This document shows positions 45,295 through 53,895 of a stretch of 54,105 bases of DNA, piece after piece (position 1 is the first letter of the stretch; the number at the start of each line of letters is the position of its first letter). This DNA is from an uncultured Lachnospiraceae bacterium (GTDB lineage: Bacteria > Bacillota > Clostridia > Lachnospirales > Lachnospiraceae), in contig CANRGB010000005.1 in NCBI GenBank assembly GCA_947630005.1, positions 1 through 54,105 on the forward strand, given 5' to 3'. The position numbers and the translations under genes were made by a program. The notes under the pieces were generated by a model. That model searched no databases and was not told the origin of the DNA. It worked only from the letters and a program-made list of their open reading frames with translations.

Positions 45295-46743
45295 TTACAT
45301 TTCCGGTACCGGCTCAGGCCGCGCGCTGTCCCAGACGCTCTTCACGTCAAAGAGGTCAGAAAGCATGTCCGGATTATAGTACATACGGTAGCCGTCAAGA
45401 TTCCGGCGTCCCTGCCTCATGAAAGTATCGCCGAACTGCACCCAGTACTGAGAGGAATCCACGTTGCAGAAGATCGAAAATCCCTTCCCCTTAAAGTAAG
45501 TGAACAGTTCGTTGTCGCTGGTATAAGGCTCCCAGCCTCCGATATCCGCGCCGAACGCGAAAATGATGATATCCGTATCTCCGACAATAGGGGCTACATT
45601 GTTCAGCCAGCGCTCCGTGTCCGTCATCGTCGCCTCAAGTCCTCTGGCGGACGGGGAGATATGCCCCCAGGTATGGCTCGCAAATTCCCAGCCTTCAGCC
45701 TTCATCGCATCCGCCACGGCTTTTGCCTGATCCACCTCATTCTGCCAGGCAGCCTCATCGAAATCCGGATTCTCGTCAAAAAACTTCTGCTGATATTCTG
45801 TCACGCGGGAGGCTTCCTTCGTCCGGTAAACCTCATCCGTCCGGTAGCCCAGCACGCCCTCATAGCCGGTCAGGGCCACCACGCCTTTATGACCATGATA
45901 CGAAAAATCGGGATGCTCGCCGACAAACGTATCGATCCAGGGCACCATATCGTAATCTCCCAGGGAGACGGAACCGTCGTCCTCCCGGTAAGAATTTTTA
46001 ACATTTCCGTTTTCATCGAGGACCAGCTTCTGCGCGAAGCCGTCCCCGTCCATATAATGATAATAGCTCACATCATCCTGCGACAGCACGAAGGGAATCT
46101 TGCCCGGCGGAAGAAGAATCTCCCCGCGCGAGACGGTTCCGTCCTCATTCACCGTACACATATCATGAAGACTGACCATGACATAACCCTTCTCGTACAT
46201 ACTCTCCATGATGCCGGCAAACTCGCTCATTGTCGTCATCACCTGATTATAGCCGCCCTCATCCTCGTCCCCGTCAAAAGCCTTCGCGGTATCCCGGATC
46301 ATCGTGTGGAAAAACACATGCGTGATCTGATCGAGAGGATAAGATTTGCAGATATCTTTCGTCTGCTGATAGCGCGTCGCCGCGTCCTGCATTTCCTGAC
46401 TGGACGCGTACCCTGCCTGCGACTGCAGATATCGGACCGCGCCGTCATAATCATACTGCGACGCCATAAAATCCGCCTTCGCGAGAAGCTCCGCAGTGCT
46501 CCCGTCCTGCGCCGTTCCCTCTGTTTCCGCCGGCCGTGCGGCGCCGCCTCTGCGCGCGTTCTCCTTCTCCTGGGCGCGCTCCTCCAGCCGCGCCGAAATT
46601 TCCGGTATCACAGCTTCTTTGATCAGAATGACCGACAAAAATATGGCGATCAAAATCAGCAGCGCGATGACGCTTTTCAGGATCAGCTCCTGTCTTTTAT
46701 GTTTTTCTCTGCGTGTTCTGGTAATAAGCTCTCTGTCATCCAT
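45295..46743 (-). CDS. Membrane-anchored polysaccharide deacetylase-like protein
   Basis: This protein has 482 residues. One membrane helix (about 22-42) leads to an extracytoplasmic domain. NodB-homology features are present: acidic pair in LSQDDVSYY (223-224, motif 1 position) and FASHTWGH (His357, His361; metal-binding motif 2). The domain is large, with an insert between the motifs (about 230-345) as in several Lachnospiraceae relatives. It probably removes N-acetyl groups from wall or surface glycan. The context next to rml and Wzm/Wzt genes fits that role. Confidence 0.82.
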   Translation of the reverse strand: MDDRELITRTRREKHKRQELILKSVIALLILIAIFLSVILIKEAVIPEISARLEERAQEKENARRGGAARPAETEGTAQDGSTAELLAKADFMASQYDYDGAVRYLQSQAGYASSQEMQDAATRYQQTKDICKSYPLDQITHVFFHTMIRDTAKAFDGDEDEGGYNQVMTTMSEFAGIMESMYEKGYVMVSLHDMCTVNEDGTVSRGEILLPPGKIPFVLSQDDVSYYHYMDGDGFAQKLVLDENGNVKNSYREDDGSVSLGDYDMVPWIDTFVGEHPDFSYHGHKGVVALTGYEGVLGYRTDEVYRTKEASRVTEYQQKFFDENPDFDEAAWQNEVDQAKAVADAMKAEGWEFASHTWGHISPSARGLEATMTDTERWLNNVAPIVGDTDIIIFAFGADIGGWEPYTSDNELFTYFKGKGFSIFCNVDSSQYWVQFGDTFMRQGRRNLDGYRMYYNPDMLSDLFDVKSVWDSARPEPVPEM

Positions 46744-46839
46744 TCCGTACTCTCCCGGGCTTTCGTATCTTTTTCCGCAGTCCTGTTCCGCGAACCGCTG
46801 TTCACGTCCGTCCCATCCTGCTTCGCTGTCTGTATCTTC

Positions 46840-47436
46840 TCAGCCCGCCTCCGTCGGTTCCTGTTCCGTCTGTACGGACAAAAACGCGGTGTTTCCGGAC
46901 GAGCCGCTGCTCCCCTGTTTCCCGTATATTCCGACCTCGGACACAAAAGCCGCGATCAGCGCCACAAGCAGCAGTACAAGTATTATGGTCAGGATCCGCA
47001 ATTTGTATACGTTCTCCTTCGGCATATTCTCCCATGTGTACGTTTCCGCCGCGTCTTCCCGGGGCGTTCTGCGGGGCGCCGTGCGCTCTCTCCTGCCCGC
47101 GTCCGCGTTCTCCGGGCTCTTCCGGGACGTCCTGGCCGCCTGACCGGTGCGCTCCCTTCGGGTCGTCTGTGCCGTCTCTCCGGTGCGTTCTCTTCGGGTC
47201 ATCTGTGCTGTCTCTCCGGTACGCTCCCTTCGAGTCATCTGTGCCGTCTCTCCGGTACGCTCTCTTCGGGTCGTCCGCGCCGTCTCTCCGGTACGTTCCC
47301 TTCGGGCCGCCTGTGCCGTCTCTCCGGCCCGGGACTGCCGTATTTTCTGATTTTTAGTGCTGTCAGCCTGCAGCAGCGGATTTTCAGAGCTTCTTCTGCG
47401 TCCTTCCGGCTCTGCCGGCATTTTTCTTTCGTCCAT
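46840..47436 (-). CDS. Repeat-rich single-pass membrane protein
   Basis: This 198-residue protein has a strong ribosome site (AGGAGG). The first 135 residues are strongly basic, with about six copies of a 12-residue unit TRRERTGETAQM encoded by 36-bp repeats. A membrane helix follows (about 146-168, LRILTIILVLLLVALIAAFV) and then a short external tail. I do not recognise it. It is first in the polysaccharide cluster, behind its own promoter (47460-47488). A cytoplasmic basic tail could bind nucleic acid, acidic lipids or a partner enzyme; this is inference. Confidence 0.65.
   Translation of the reverse strand: MDERKMPAEPEGRRRSSENPLLQADSTKNQKIRQSRAGETAQAARRERTGETARTTRRERTGETAQMTRRERTGETAQMTRRERTGETAQTTRRERTGQAARTSRKSPENADAGRRERTAPRRTPREDAAETYTWENMPKENVYKLRILTIILVLLLVALIAAFVSEVGIYGKQGSSGSSGNTAFLSVQTEQEPTEAG
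47140..47335 (-). repeat. 36-bp in-frame tandem repeats (12-residue RRERTGETAQ units)
   Basis: About six copies of a unit like GTGCCGTCTCTCCGGTACGC with 36-bp spacing and few differences. Confidence 0.8.
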
Positions 47437-47459
47437 TTTTACACCTCCTGACTACACTA

Positions 47460-47488
47460 AGAATAGTTTATTGAAGGCTTTTTGTCAA
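47460..47488 (-). promoter_or_regulatory. Promoter of the polysaccharide cluster
   Basis: TTGACA, 17 bp, TATTCT on minus, about 25 bp from the start of the repeat-rich membrane gene. Confidence 0.75.
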
Positions 47489-47519
47489 CAAATCAGCCCG
47501 ATAGTTTTTAAGGCGGGAG

Positions 47520-47548
47520 TTGTAATTGCCGTCAGAATATACTATACT
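47520..47548 (+). promoter_or_regulatory. Promoter of the radical SAM gene
   Basis: TTGTAA, 17 bp, TATACT on plus. It is divergent from the preceding promoter, with the -35 elements about 30 bp apart. Confidence 0.7.
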
Positions 47549-47583
47549 GGTACTGCTGTACCTGAGTCGGAAGGAGGGATTTC

Positions 47584-48606
47584 ATGCAGTGGGGCGACAA
47601 GCCGTACCATTCGCTTGACTATGAGATGAAAAAACGCTTCGGAGAGAAAGTTTACCGGCTTGCTCTGAACGGGGGCATGACCTGTCCCAACCGCGACGGC
47701 ACGCTCGGAGACCGGGGCTGTATTTTCTGCAGTCAGGGGGGATCCGGTGATTTCGCGGCCTCTGCCTCCCTTTCTGTCACGGAACAGCTGAACCAGCAGA
47801 AAGCTCTGCTTCTTCAGAAGCGTCCGGTCCGCCGTTTTATCGCCTATTTCCAGGCGTACACAAACACCTACGCTCCGGTTGGCTATCTTGAGAAGATTTT
47901 TTCGGAGGCGGCCCGCTTTCCGGATGTCGCCGTTCTCTCCATCGCCACGCGGCCGGACTGCATTCCCGACGACGTGCTTGCGCTGCTGGACAGACTGAAT
48001 CAGGAGCTTCCTGTTTGGGTCGAACTGGGACTGCAGACAATCCACGAACGCTCAGCCGCCTTTATACGGCGCGGATATCCGCTTTCCTGCTTCAGCGACA
48101 CGGCCGCCCGCTTAAGAAGCTGCGGCATCGAGGTCATCGCGCACACGATCCTCGGTCTCCCCGGAGAATCCGAACAGGATATGCTGGATACGATCGACTA
48201 TCTGAACCAGGCGGATATCCAGGGAATCAAACTGCAGATGCTTCATATCCTGGAAGGAACCGATCTGGCGGACTATTACCGCCGCACCGGTTTTCCCGTC
48301 ATGAGCCTTGAAGAATACTCGCACCTCATCATCCGCTGCACGGAGCGCCTCTCGCCGGATATCGTGGTGCACCGTCTGACCGGCGACGGCCCCGGCCGCC
48401 TGCTGATCGCGCCCGAATGGAGCGCCGGAAAACGGAACGTCCTGAATTACATTCACGCGCAGTTCCGGCAGCAGAAAACATGGCAGGGCCGGTTGTTCAC
48501 GGCCGGCGCAAAGGAACCGGAACGAACCTGCTCCCTGCAGACCGCAGCCGCAAATCAGCCAAAGGAGGATACGGAATGCCAGACTCTCTCACAATATATA
48601 AACTGA
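47584..48606 (+). CDS. TIGR01212-type radical SAM protein (YhcC-like)
   Basis: This 340-residue protein has a ribosome site GGAGGG. The cluster-binding cysteines are C34, C46 and C49 in GMTCPNRDG and GCIFCSQGG, which is the spaced pattern of this subfamily. FQAYTNTYAP, VELGLQTIHE and HTILGLPGES are also characteristic. It is an Fe-S/SAM enzyme of unknown substrate. Its 3' end overlaps the DUF4364 gene by 31 bp. Confidence 0.92.
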   Translation: MQWGDKPYHSLDYEMKKRFGEKVYRLALNGGMTCPNRDGTLGDRGCIFCSQGGSGDFAASASLSVTEQLNQQKALLLQKRPVRRFIAYFQAYTNTYAPVGYLEKIFSEAARFPDVAVLSIATRPDCIPDDVLALLDRLNQELPVWVELGLQTIHERSAAFIRRGYPLSCFSDTAARLRSCGIEVIAHTILGLPGESEQDMLDTIDYLNQADIQGIKLQMLHILEGTDLADYYRRTGFPVMSLEEYSHLIIRCTERLSPDIVVHRLTGDGPGRLLIAPEWSAGKRNVLNYIHAQFRQQKTWQGRLFTAGAKEPERTCSLQTAAANQPKEDTECQTLSQYIN

Positions 48607-49088
48607 TCGTGCTCTACATGCTCCGACAGGTAAAATTTCCGCTCACAAACGCCCAGATCTCGGAATTTATTCTGGGGAAAGAATACATGACTTATTTTAC
48701 TCTGCAGACCGTCCTCTCAGAGCTGTCCGAATCAGGACTTCTGCACACGGAGGCCAAGAGCAATACTTCCTATTATTCTCTGACGCCGTCCGGCGAAAAG
48801 ACACTGTTTTATTTTAAAAACCGTATTCCGAAGTCCTTCCTGGATGAGATCAATCTGTACATGAAGGAAAACCAGATAAAACTCAGGGACGAGGTCTCCG
48901 TCCAGGCGGATTATTATAAAAATACCGCCGGAGAATACTCGGTTCACTGCGTCGTAAAGGAAAAGTATGTGGATCTGATCAATCTGACGATCAGCGTTCC
49001 CGACGAAGCGCAGGCAAAATCGGTCTGTCTGAACTGGAGCCGGGAATGCCAGCCTTTATACGAATATATCATGAGAAAACTGCTGTAG
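48576..49088 (+). CDS. DUF4364 family protein
   Basis: This 170-residue protein starts at 48576 with AAAGGAGG. The N-terminal 75 residues form a winged-helix-like module (LTIYKLIVLYMLRQVKFPLT ... YYSLTPSGEKTLFYF), and the rest is an alpha/beta tail (VVKEKYVDLINLTI). DUF4364 is a Clostridia family with a predicted DNA-binding fold and unknown targets. It is translationally coupled to the radical SAM gene. Confidence 0.88.
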   Translation: MPDSLTIYKLIVLYMLRQVKFPLTNAQISEFILGKEYMTYFTLQTVLSELSESGLLHTEAKSNTSYYSLTPSGEKTLFYFKNRIPKSFLDEINLYMKENQIKLRDEVSVQADYYKNTAGEYSVHCVVKEKYVDLINLTISVPDEAQAKSVCLNWSRECQPLYEYIMRKLL

Positions 49089-49104
49089 TTTTAAGAATCG
49101 TACA

Positions 49105-49143
49105 AGAATCCGGAACCTGGCAGGCTCCGGATTCTTATTTTTA
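49105..49143 (+). terminator. Terminator of the radical SAM-DUF4364 operon
   Basis: AAGAATCCGGA/TCCGGATTCTT, a perfect 11-bp stem, then ATTTTTAT. Confidence 0.9.
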
Positions 49144-49226
49144 TGCGCAGGCCCGCCATAAGGAAATCAGCTGCTGACGCAGCATGCAGGCCGCGCACGG
49201 GCAGGAGGGAAACCGCCTCCTGCCCG
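49141..49226 (-). repeat. REP-like element, copy D (inverted orientation)
   Basis: On the minus strand it reads GGGCAGGAGG/CCTCCTGCCC hairpin, GCGCGGCCTGCATGCTGCG, TCAGCAGCTGATTTCC, GCGGGCCTGCGCAT. It is the same order as copies B and C, with about 80 percent identity by eye. Confidence 0.8.
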
Positions 49227-49271
49227 ATTTTGTCTTATATCTTCGGATCAGTGATCTTTGGCCGCGCTGTC

Positions 49272-50924
49272 TTAATAGAACTGCTGACCGTCAATGATCT
49301 CTCCCTCGCCTGTGCCTGAGTTGAAATACAGCACATCGCCTGCCGGACACTCGCCGTTGAGAGCTGCGAGCGCCGCCTCGTAACATTCGCTCGGTACGCC
49401 GTTCTCAAGCGCATCCTCAAGTGCTCCGCTCTCTGCCGGTGAAAACTGTCCGCTCTGATAGATCACATCGCTGATCGTATCCGGGAAGTTCTCATCCTTC
49501 AGGCGGTTCATAACAACCGACCCTACGGCTGCCATGCCGTCATAGCTCTGGTCTCCGGCTTCGCAGTAGATCAGGGCCGCCAGGAGCGCCGCGTCGTCCG
49601 CGCTTACTTCCGCTGCCTCTCCATCTCCCGTGGAGACCGCATTGCCGTTTGCGTCGTAGTACGTATCCGTGTCCGCGTCGTACCAGCCTCCGTCTCCTGC
49701 CTCATCGTCTGCGGTATCATCATAATAGGTCTCCTCCGCAGTGGAAGCCTGCACGTCTTCCCCTGTGGAAATCACATTGCCGTCTGCGTCGTAATACGTA
49801 TCCGTATCCGCGTCGTACCAGCCTCCGTCTCCCGTCTCTTCATCCGCGGCGGGTTCTGCGGATGCGGTATCGTCATAGGTCTCCTCCACAGCGGAAGCCT
49901 GCGCGTTTCCGCCCTTGGAGATCACATTGCCGTTTGCGTCGTAGTACGTATCCGTGTCCGCGTCGTACCAGCCGTCATTATCCAGATTGACGTCGCCTCC
50001 ATTATTTTCCGGGGCTTCTGTCTGAGGCGGCACATACTCGGTCTGAGGCGGATCCGTCTGAGGCGGATCTGTTTCCGGCGGTATGTACTCCGTCTGAGGC
50101 GGCACATACTCAGTCTGCGGCGGCGTGTATTCCGTCTGAGGCGGCACATACTCAGTCTGCGGCGGCGTATACTCCGTCTGAGCCGGATCGGTCTCCGGAT
50201 CCGTATATCCCGGATCTTCCGACGGATCGGTCTCCGAATCTGTATAATCTTCGTCTTCGTAGTATTCTTCCTCAGAGTACTCTTCCTCGTAATACTCTTC
50301 CTCAGAGTACTCCTCCGTCTCGCCCTCCGGAGCGCTGTACTCCTCGTCAAGTCCGTAAGCTGCGTCCAGAAGGAAGGCTCTCTGTACGTCGTCCTCCGAC
50401 ACGTAGGCCTTGTCCTCACCGTACTCGACCGTCAGCCAGTGCCCGTTGTCCTCAAGCACCACCAGATCGTCGCCGGTGTTCAGCTCGCCCCATACTTCGG
50501 CGTCCCCGCTCGGCTCCCCGTACACGCAGACTCCGTCCCAGATCGCCGTGATGCCGGCACATCCGTACTCCTCCGCGATACTCTCGGCGTCCGCTCCGTA
50601 AAGCAGATAGTCGTTGTCTACAAATCCCTCGATCTCGCCGGAGGAAATCTCTGTCCACTTCTCACCCTTATCAATAACCCATACGGCGCAGCCCGGATAA
50701 ATAAAGCCTACAACCGCACTCTCTTCGTCGGCCTTCTCACGAACGTTCACGCCCGTCAGCACTCCGTCGTAAGTCATCGCAAGCTTTTCCCATGCAGCTT
50801 CCTTCTCGTCCTCGCGTACTGCGATCCACTTTGGCACTTCCCTCGCCATAGCAGTGGAACCGATCAGCAGGGAGGATAAAACAGCCGCAGAACATAACAC
50901 TGCGCAGTTCATTTTCCTTCTCAT
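49272..50924 (-). CDS. Secreted SleB-type cell wall hydrolase with SH3 domains and repeat linker
   Basis: This protein has 550 residues from the ATG at 50924 (AGGAGG upstream). A signal peptide (1-27, cleavage near AMA) is followed by two SH3b-like modules (about 52-110 and 125-190), an E/Y-rich stretch, a linker of PPQTEYV heptads (about 245-310), and three copies of a module containing GWYDADTDTYYDANGN (about 320-455). A Hydrolase_2/SleB domain covers about 460-550 (ALIYCEAGDQSYDGMAAVGS, VVMNRL, SGQFSPA). SleB-type enzymes are lytic transglycosylases that use a Glu; E in YCEAGDQ fits. A role in wall turnover or spore cortex is likely. Confidence 0.88.
   Translation of the reverse strand: MRRKMNCAVLCSAAVLSSLLIGSTAMAREVPKWIAVREDEKEAAWEKLAMTYDGVLTGVNVREKADEESAVVGFIYPGCAVWVIDKGEKWTEISSGEIEGFVDNDYLLYGADAESIAEEYGCAGITAIWDGVCVYGEPSGDAEVWGELNTGDDLVVLEDNGHWLTVEYGEDKAYVSEDDVQRAFLLDAAYGLDEEYSAPEGETEEYSEEEYYEEEYSEEEYYEDEDYTDSETDPSEDPGYTDPETDPAQTEYTPPQTEYVPPQTEYTPPQTEYVPPQTEYIPPETDPPQTDPPQTEYVPPQTEAPENNGGDVNLDNDGWYDADTDTYYDANGNVISKGGNAQASAVEETYDDTASAEPAADEETGDGGWYDADTDTYYDADGNVISTGEDVQASTAEETYYDDTADDEAGDGGWYDADTDTYYDANGNAVSTGDGEAAEVSADDAALLAALIYCEAGDQSYDGMAAVGSVVMNRLKDENFPDTISDVIYQSGQFSPAESGALEDALENGVPSECYEAALAALNGECPAGDVLYFNSGTGEGEIIDGQQFY
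49625..50200 (-). repeat. Two repeat arrays inside the SleB-type hydrolase gene
   Basis: Three long modules (about 49628-49985) each encode WYDADTDTYYDA, and a run of 21-bp units (about 50030-50190) encodes PPQTEY heptads. Confidence 0.75.
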
Positions 50925-51100
50925 AGGAACCTCCTGTTCTGATTTGTGCCGCAACCCTTATTATACTCACCCCAGAATCTCCGATTCTGCTGTTAACCCG
51001 CCGAACGGACGGACACAAACGCCCTTTCTCCCGGCCGGTCATACTCCCTCAAGATTTCGTCACAATCTGTCAAAAAACTTTGTCGTCATTTTTTGTTTAC

Positions 51101-51130
51101 ATATTACAAATTTGTTAATTAATATTACAA
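51101..51130 (-). promoter_or_regulatory. Possible promoter of the SleB-type hydrolase gene
   Basis: TTGTAA, 18 bp, TAATAT on minus in an AT-rich stretch. The leader would be about 170 nt. Confidence 0.4.
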
Positions 51131-51137
51131 GTTTATT

Positions 51138-51965
51138 CTAATATGTTTTCCGCACTTTGTCAATAGGCTTTTCTCTTTTTCTTCTCTGACGGGCCGCCTC
51201 GTACATGAGAACCGCCGCCGCCACCCCGGCATTCAGGGATTCCGCCCTGCCGCACATCGGAATCTTCACGCAGACATCAGCGGCACGGGCCGCTTCATCT
51301 GAGAGCCCCCGGCTCTCGTTCCCGATCAGAAATCCGCCCGCCTGCGTATAATCCTCCGTGTCATAGGAAACGGAGCCCGCCAGATGCGCCGCGTAAAACC
51401 GGATTCCCCGGCGCCGCAGTCCGCGCAGGGTATCGCACAGCCTGTCCACATAGCAGAACGGCATCCGGTAAACGGAGCCCATTGTGGAACGGATCACTTT
51501 CGGATTGAAGATATCGACACAGCCTTCGGAGAGAAGAACTCCCGTCGCTCCCGCGGCCTCGGCCGTCCTTATGATCGTGCCCAGATTCCCGGGATCCTGC
51601 AGATTTTCCAGCACAATAAGGAGCTGCGGACCGCCGCCGGCTACCGGCGCGCACACCTCCTCAAGACTGTAATGATACTGCCGCACTACGCAGAGGATCC
51701 CCTGCGGAGTTCTGGTATCCGCGGCCGCCGCAAAAGCCGGATCCGAGAGAATCACGGGATCCGGCCTTCCAGATTTTTCAAATACGGGTCCGTGCGCGCG
51801 CCAGAAGCTCTCCGAGACAAACGTCTGAACAAGTCTGTCCAGGGGGGCCTCCTCATACATCTTGATTCCCTCGACAACAAAAACGTCCTGCTCGCCGCGC
51901 GCTTTCGCTTTTTTCTGAAGCTGTATCAGGTTCTTAACCTGCTGGTTTGAAGTACTGGTAATCAT
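51138..51965 (-). CDS. TrmH/SpoU family RNA methyltransferase
   Basis: This protein has 275 residues from the ATG at 51965, one base after the pfkA stop. An N-terminal substrate-binding domain (SNQQVKNLIQLQKKAKARGE, FVVEGIKMYEE) is followed by the SPOUT fold: NLQDPGNLGTIIRTAEAAG, IGNESRGLSDE, and IPMCGRAESLNAGVAAAVL. It methylates ribose 2'-O in rRNA or tRNA; the exact site cannot be read from sequence. A longer upstream frame overlaps pfkA and is not used. Confidence 0.93.
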   Translation of the reverse strand: MITSTSNQQVKNLIQLQKKAKARGEQDVFVVEGIKMYEEAPLDRLVQTFVSESFWRAHGPVFEKSGRPDPVILSDPAFAAAADTRTPQGILCVVRQYHYSLEEVCAPVAGGGPQLLIVLENLQDPGNLGTIIRTAEAAGATGVLLSEGCVDIFNPKVIRSTMGSVYRMPFCYVDRLCDTLRGLRRRGIRFYAAHLAGSVSYDTEDYTQAGGFLIGNESRGLSDEAARAADVCVKIPMCGRAESLNAGVAAAVLMYEAARQRRKREKPIDKVRKTY

Positions 51966-51966
51966 A

Positions 51967-52941
51967 TCAGATCGCCATCGCCCTGCTGACGCGCACCATG
52001 TAATCGGAAATGCTCTTCTGCATACTGAGCGCCTCGTCAATATCAAAGTCCGTGAACTCGCCGTTCCTGTATCCCACCACGCGGTTGCTCTTGCCCTCCG
52101 CAAGCAGATCGGCCGCGTAAGCGCCCATCATCGACGCGTAAACCCTGTCCTTGCAGGTCGGACTGCCGCCGCGCTGCATGTAGCCGAGAATCGTGGCCCT
52201 CGTCTCCATGCCGGTCGCCGCCTCAATCCGGCGCGCCATACTCGTGGAATGGCCGATACCCTCGGCATTGATCACGATGAAATGCTTCTTGCCCTTCTTC
52301 CTGCTGTCGATAATGTTGTCGATCAGCTTCTGCTCGTTATAATCGTACAGTTCAGGGAGAAGAACCTCCTCGGCCCCGTTCGCGATTCCGCACCACAGCG
52401 CGATATACCCCGCGTTGCGGCCCATGACCTCAATAATACTGCATCTCTCATGAGAAGTGGATGTGTCACGCACCTTGTCGATCGCGTCCATCGCCGTGTT
52501 TACCGCCGTGTCGAATCCGATCGTATATTCGGTACAGGCAATATCAAGATCGATCGTTCCCGGAACGCCGATCGTGTTGATCCCGCGCGCGGCCAGCTGC
52601 TGGGCTCCCGCGAAAGAGCCGTCCCCGCCGATGACCACAAGCCCGTCGATCCCGTGTCTGCGGCAGATCTCCGCGCCCTTGTTCTGTCCTTCCGGCGTGC
52701 GAAATTCGGAACATCTCGCCGTATATAAAATCGTGCCGCCCTTGGAAATCGTATCTGACACGTCCCTTGCCGTCATATCCACAATCTCTTCATTGAGCAG
52801 GCCGCGATATCCCTGATAAATACCCTTTACTTTCAATCCATGCGCCAGCGCCTTGCGCACCACAGCGCGGATCGCCGCGTTCATGCCCGGAGCGTCCCCT
52901 CCGCTCGTAAGTACGCCTATTGTCTTTACCTGATCTGCCAT
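51967..52941 (-). CDS. pfkA: 6-phosphofructokinase
   Basis: This 324-residue protein is full length for bacterial PfkA. It has GGDAPGMNAAIR near the N-terminus, VIGGDGSFAGA, catalytic GTIDLDIACTEYTIGFDTA, and RGGSPT. It phosphorylates fructose 6-phosphate in glycolysis. The motif GGDGS, with Gly before the catalytic loop, is the ATP-type signature. Ribosome site GGAGGTGC and promoter at 52982-53010. It is co-transcribed with the methyltransferase gene. Confidence 0.97.
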   Translation of the reverse strand: MADQVKTIGVLTSGGDAPGMNAAIRAVVRKALAHGLKVKGIYQGYRGLLNEEIVDMTARDVSDTISKGGTILYTARCSEFRTPEGQNKGAEICRRHGIDGLVVIGGDGSFAGAQQLAARGINTIGVPGTIDLDIACTEYTIGFDTAVNTAMDAIDKVRDTSTSHERCSIIEVMGRNAGYIALWCGIANGAEEVLLPELYDYNEQKLIDNIIDSRKKGKKHFIVINAEGIGHSTSMARRIEAATGMETRATILGYMQRGGSPTCKDRVYASMMGAYAADLLAEGKSNRVVGYRNGEFTDFDIDEALSMQKSISDYMVRVSRAMAI

Positions 52942-52981
52942 ACTGCACCTCCATGGTTTATTCCTGCGTATTATCTGTCAT

Positions 52982-53010
52982 ATTCTAAATCAGAAGACAA
53001 AATCTGTCAA
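52982..53010 (-). promoter_or_regulatory. pfkA promoter
   Basis: TTGACA, 17 bp, TAGAAT on minus. Confidence 0.75.
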
Positions 53011-53058
53011 AATCCGTCTTTTCTATTTTAATCCATTTTGCAATATTTGTAAAGGCGT

Positions 53059-53895
53059 TCACACAACCGATTGTGACAGATATTCCAGTATTCCGTCGCA
53101 GACTGCCCGCGCCACCCGATCCTGGTACTCCTCCTGCTGCAGCTTCGCCTCCTCCTGCGGATTCGTCAGAAACCCGCACTCGACAATCACCGTCACCGAG
53201 CTGGAACGCTTCAGTATATAATAGGTAGTGTTACCTTTCTGAGTCCGCGGCCTCTCGATCCCCAGTTCCTGATTCATCGCGCTCTGAACCGACGACGCGA
53301 GTTTTTCCGCCTCTTTTGAATGTTCAAAATAAAATACCTGCGGACCGGAAACCGACGCGTCCGGATAACTGTTCTGATGAATGCTGACCGTCAGCAGCGG
53401 CGCGCTCTCCTCAATGATCTTCACTCGCCGCTCCATATCCTGTGCCTTTTTGTTGGGCTGATCCGCATCATACAGCCCATCTTCCGTCTCCCTGGTCATC
53501 ACGACCCGGTATCCCTGCGCTTCAAGGAGTCCCTTCAGCTTCTTCGCGTAAACAAGATTCAGCTCCTTCTCGTTTACCCCGCCCGGACCGATCATTCCCG
53601 GATCATCTCCGCCGTGGCCGGCGTCAATCACGATCGTCCCCTTCTCCCCGCCGGATCCGCTTCCGCCGGGATCATTTTCCCGCAGCTCCTGCGAACCGCC
53701 CTGACGGACGCTCTCCCTTGCCGTTCGCTTTGCGCCTGTTCCCGGAAGTATAAAGCAGAGCACCAGAAGAATACCTAACATAAAATACTGAAGCAGCTTT
53801 ACTCCCGTCTCCTGATCCATGTTTTTTATCACGCCGTCTTTTGCGGAGGCCGCGCGGCGAAATACCCGAGATACACATCTTTTTCGATTTTTCAT
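53059..53895 (-). CDS. cwlD: N-acetylmuramoyl-L-alanine amidase, CwlD-like
   Basis: This protein has 278 residues. An N-terminal membrane helix (about 33-52) is followed by a Ser/Gly-rich linker and an Amidase_3 domain (86-278). Zinc ligands H94 (DAGHGGDD), E109 and H173 (SIHQNSYP) and catalytic E239 (VIVECGFLTN) are all present. CwlD makes muramic delta-lactam in spore cortex, so the organism is probably a spore former; a vegetative amidase is the alternative. Start ATG at 53895 with GGGAG upstream. Confidence 0.88.
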   Translation of the reverse strand: MKNRKRCVSRVFRRAASAKDGVIKNMDQETGVKLLQYFMLGILLVLCFILPGTGAKRTARESVRQGGSQELRENDPGGSGSGGEKGTIVIDAGHGGDDPGMIGPGGVNEKELNLVYAKKLKGLLEAQGYRVVMTRETEDGLYDADQPNKKAQDMERRVKIIEESAPLLTVSIHQNSYPDASVSGPQVFYFEHSKEAEKLASSVQSAMNQELGIERPRTQKGNTTYYILKRSSSVTVIVECGFLTNPQEEAKLQQEEYQDRVARAVCDGILEYLSQSVV

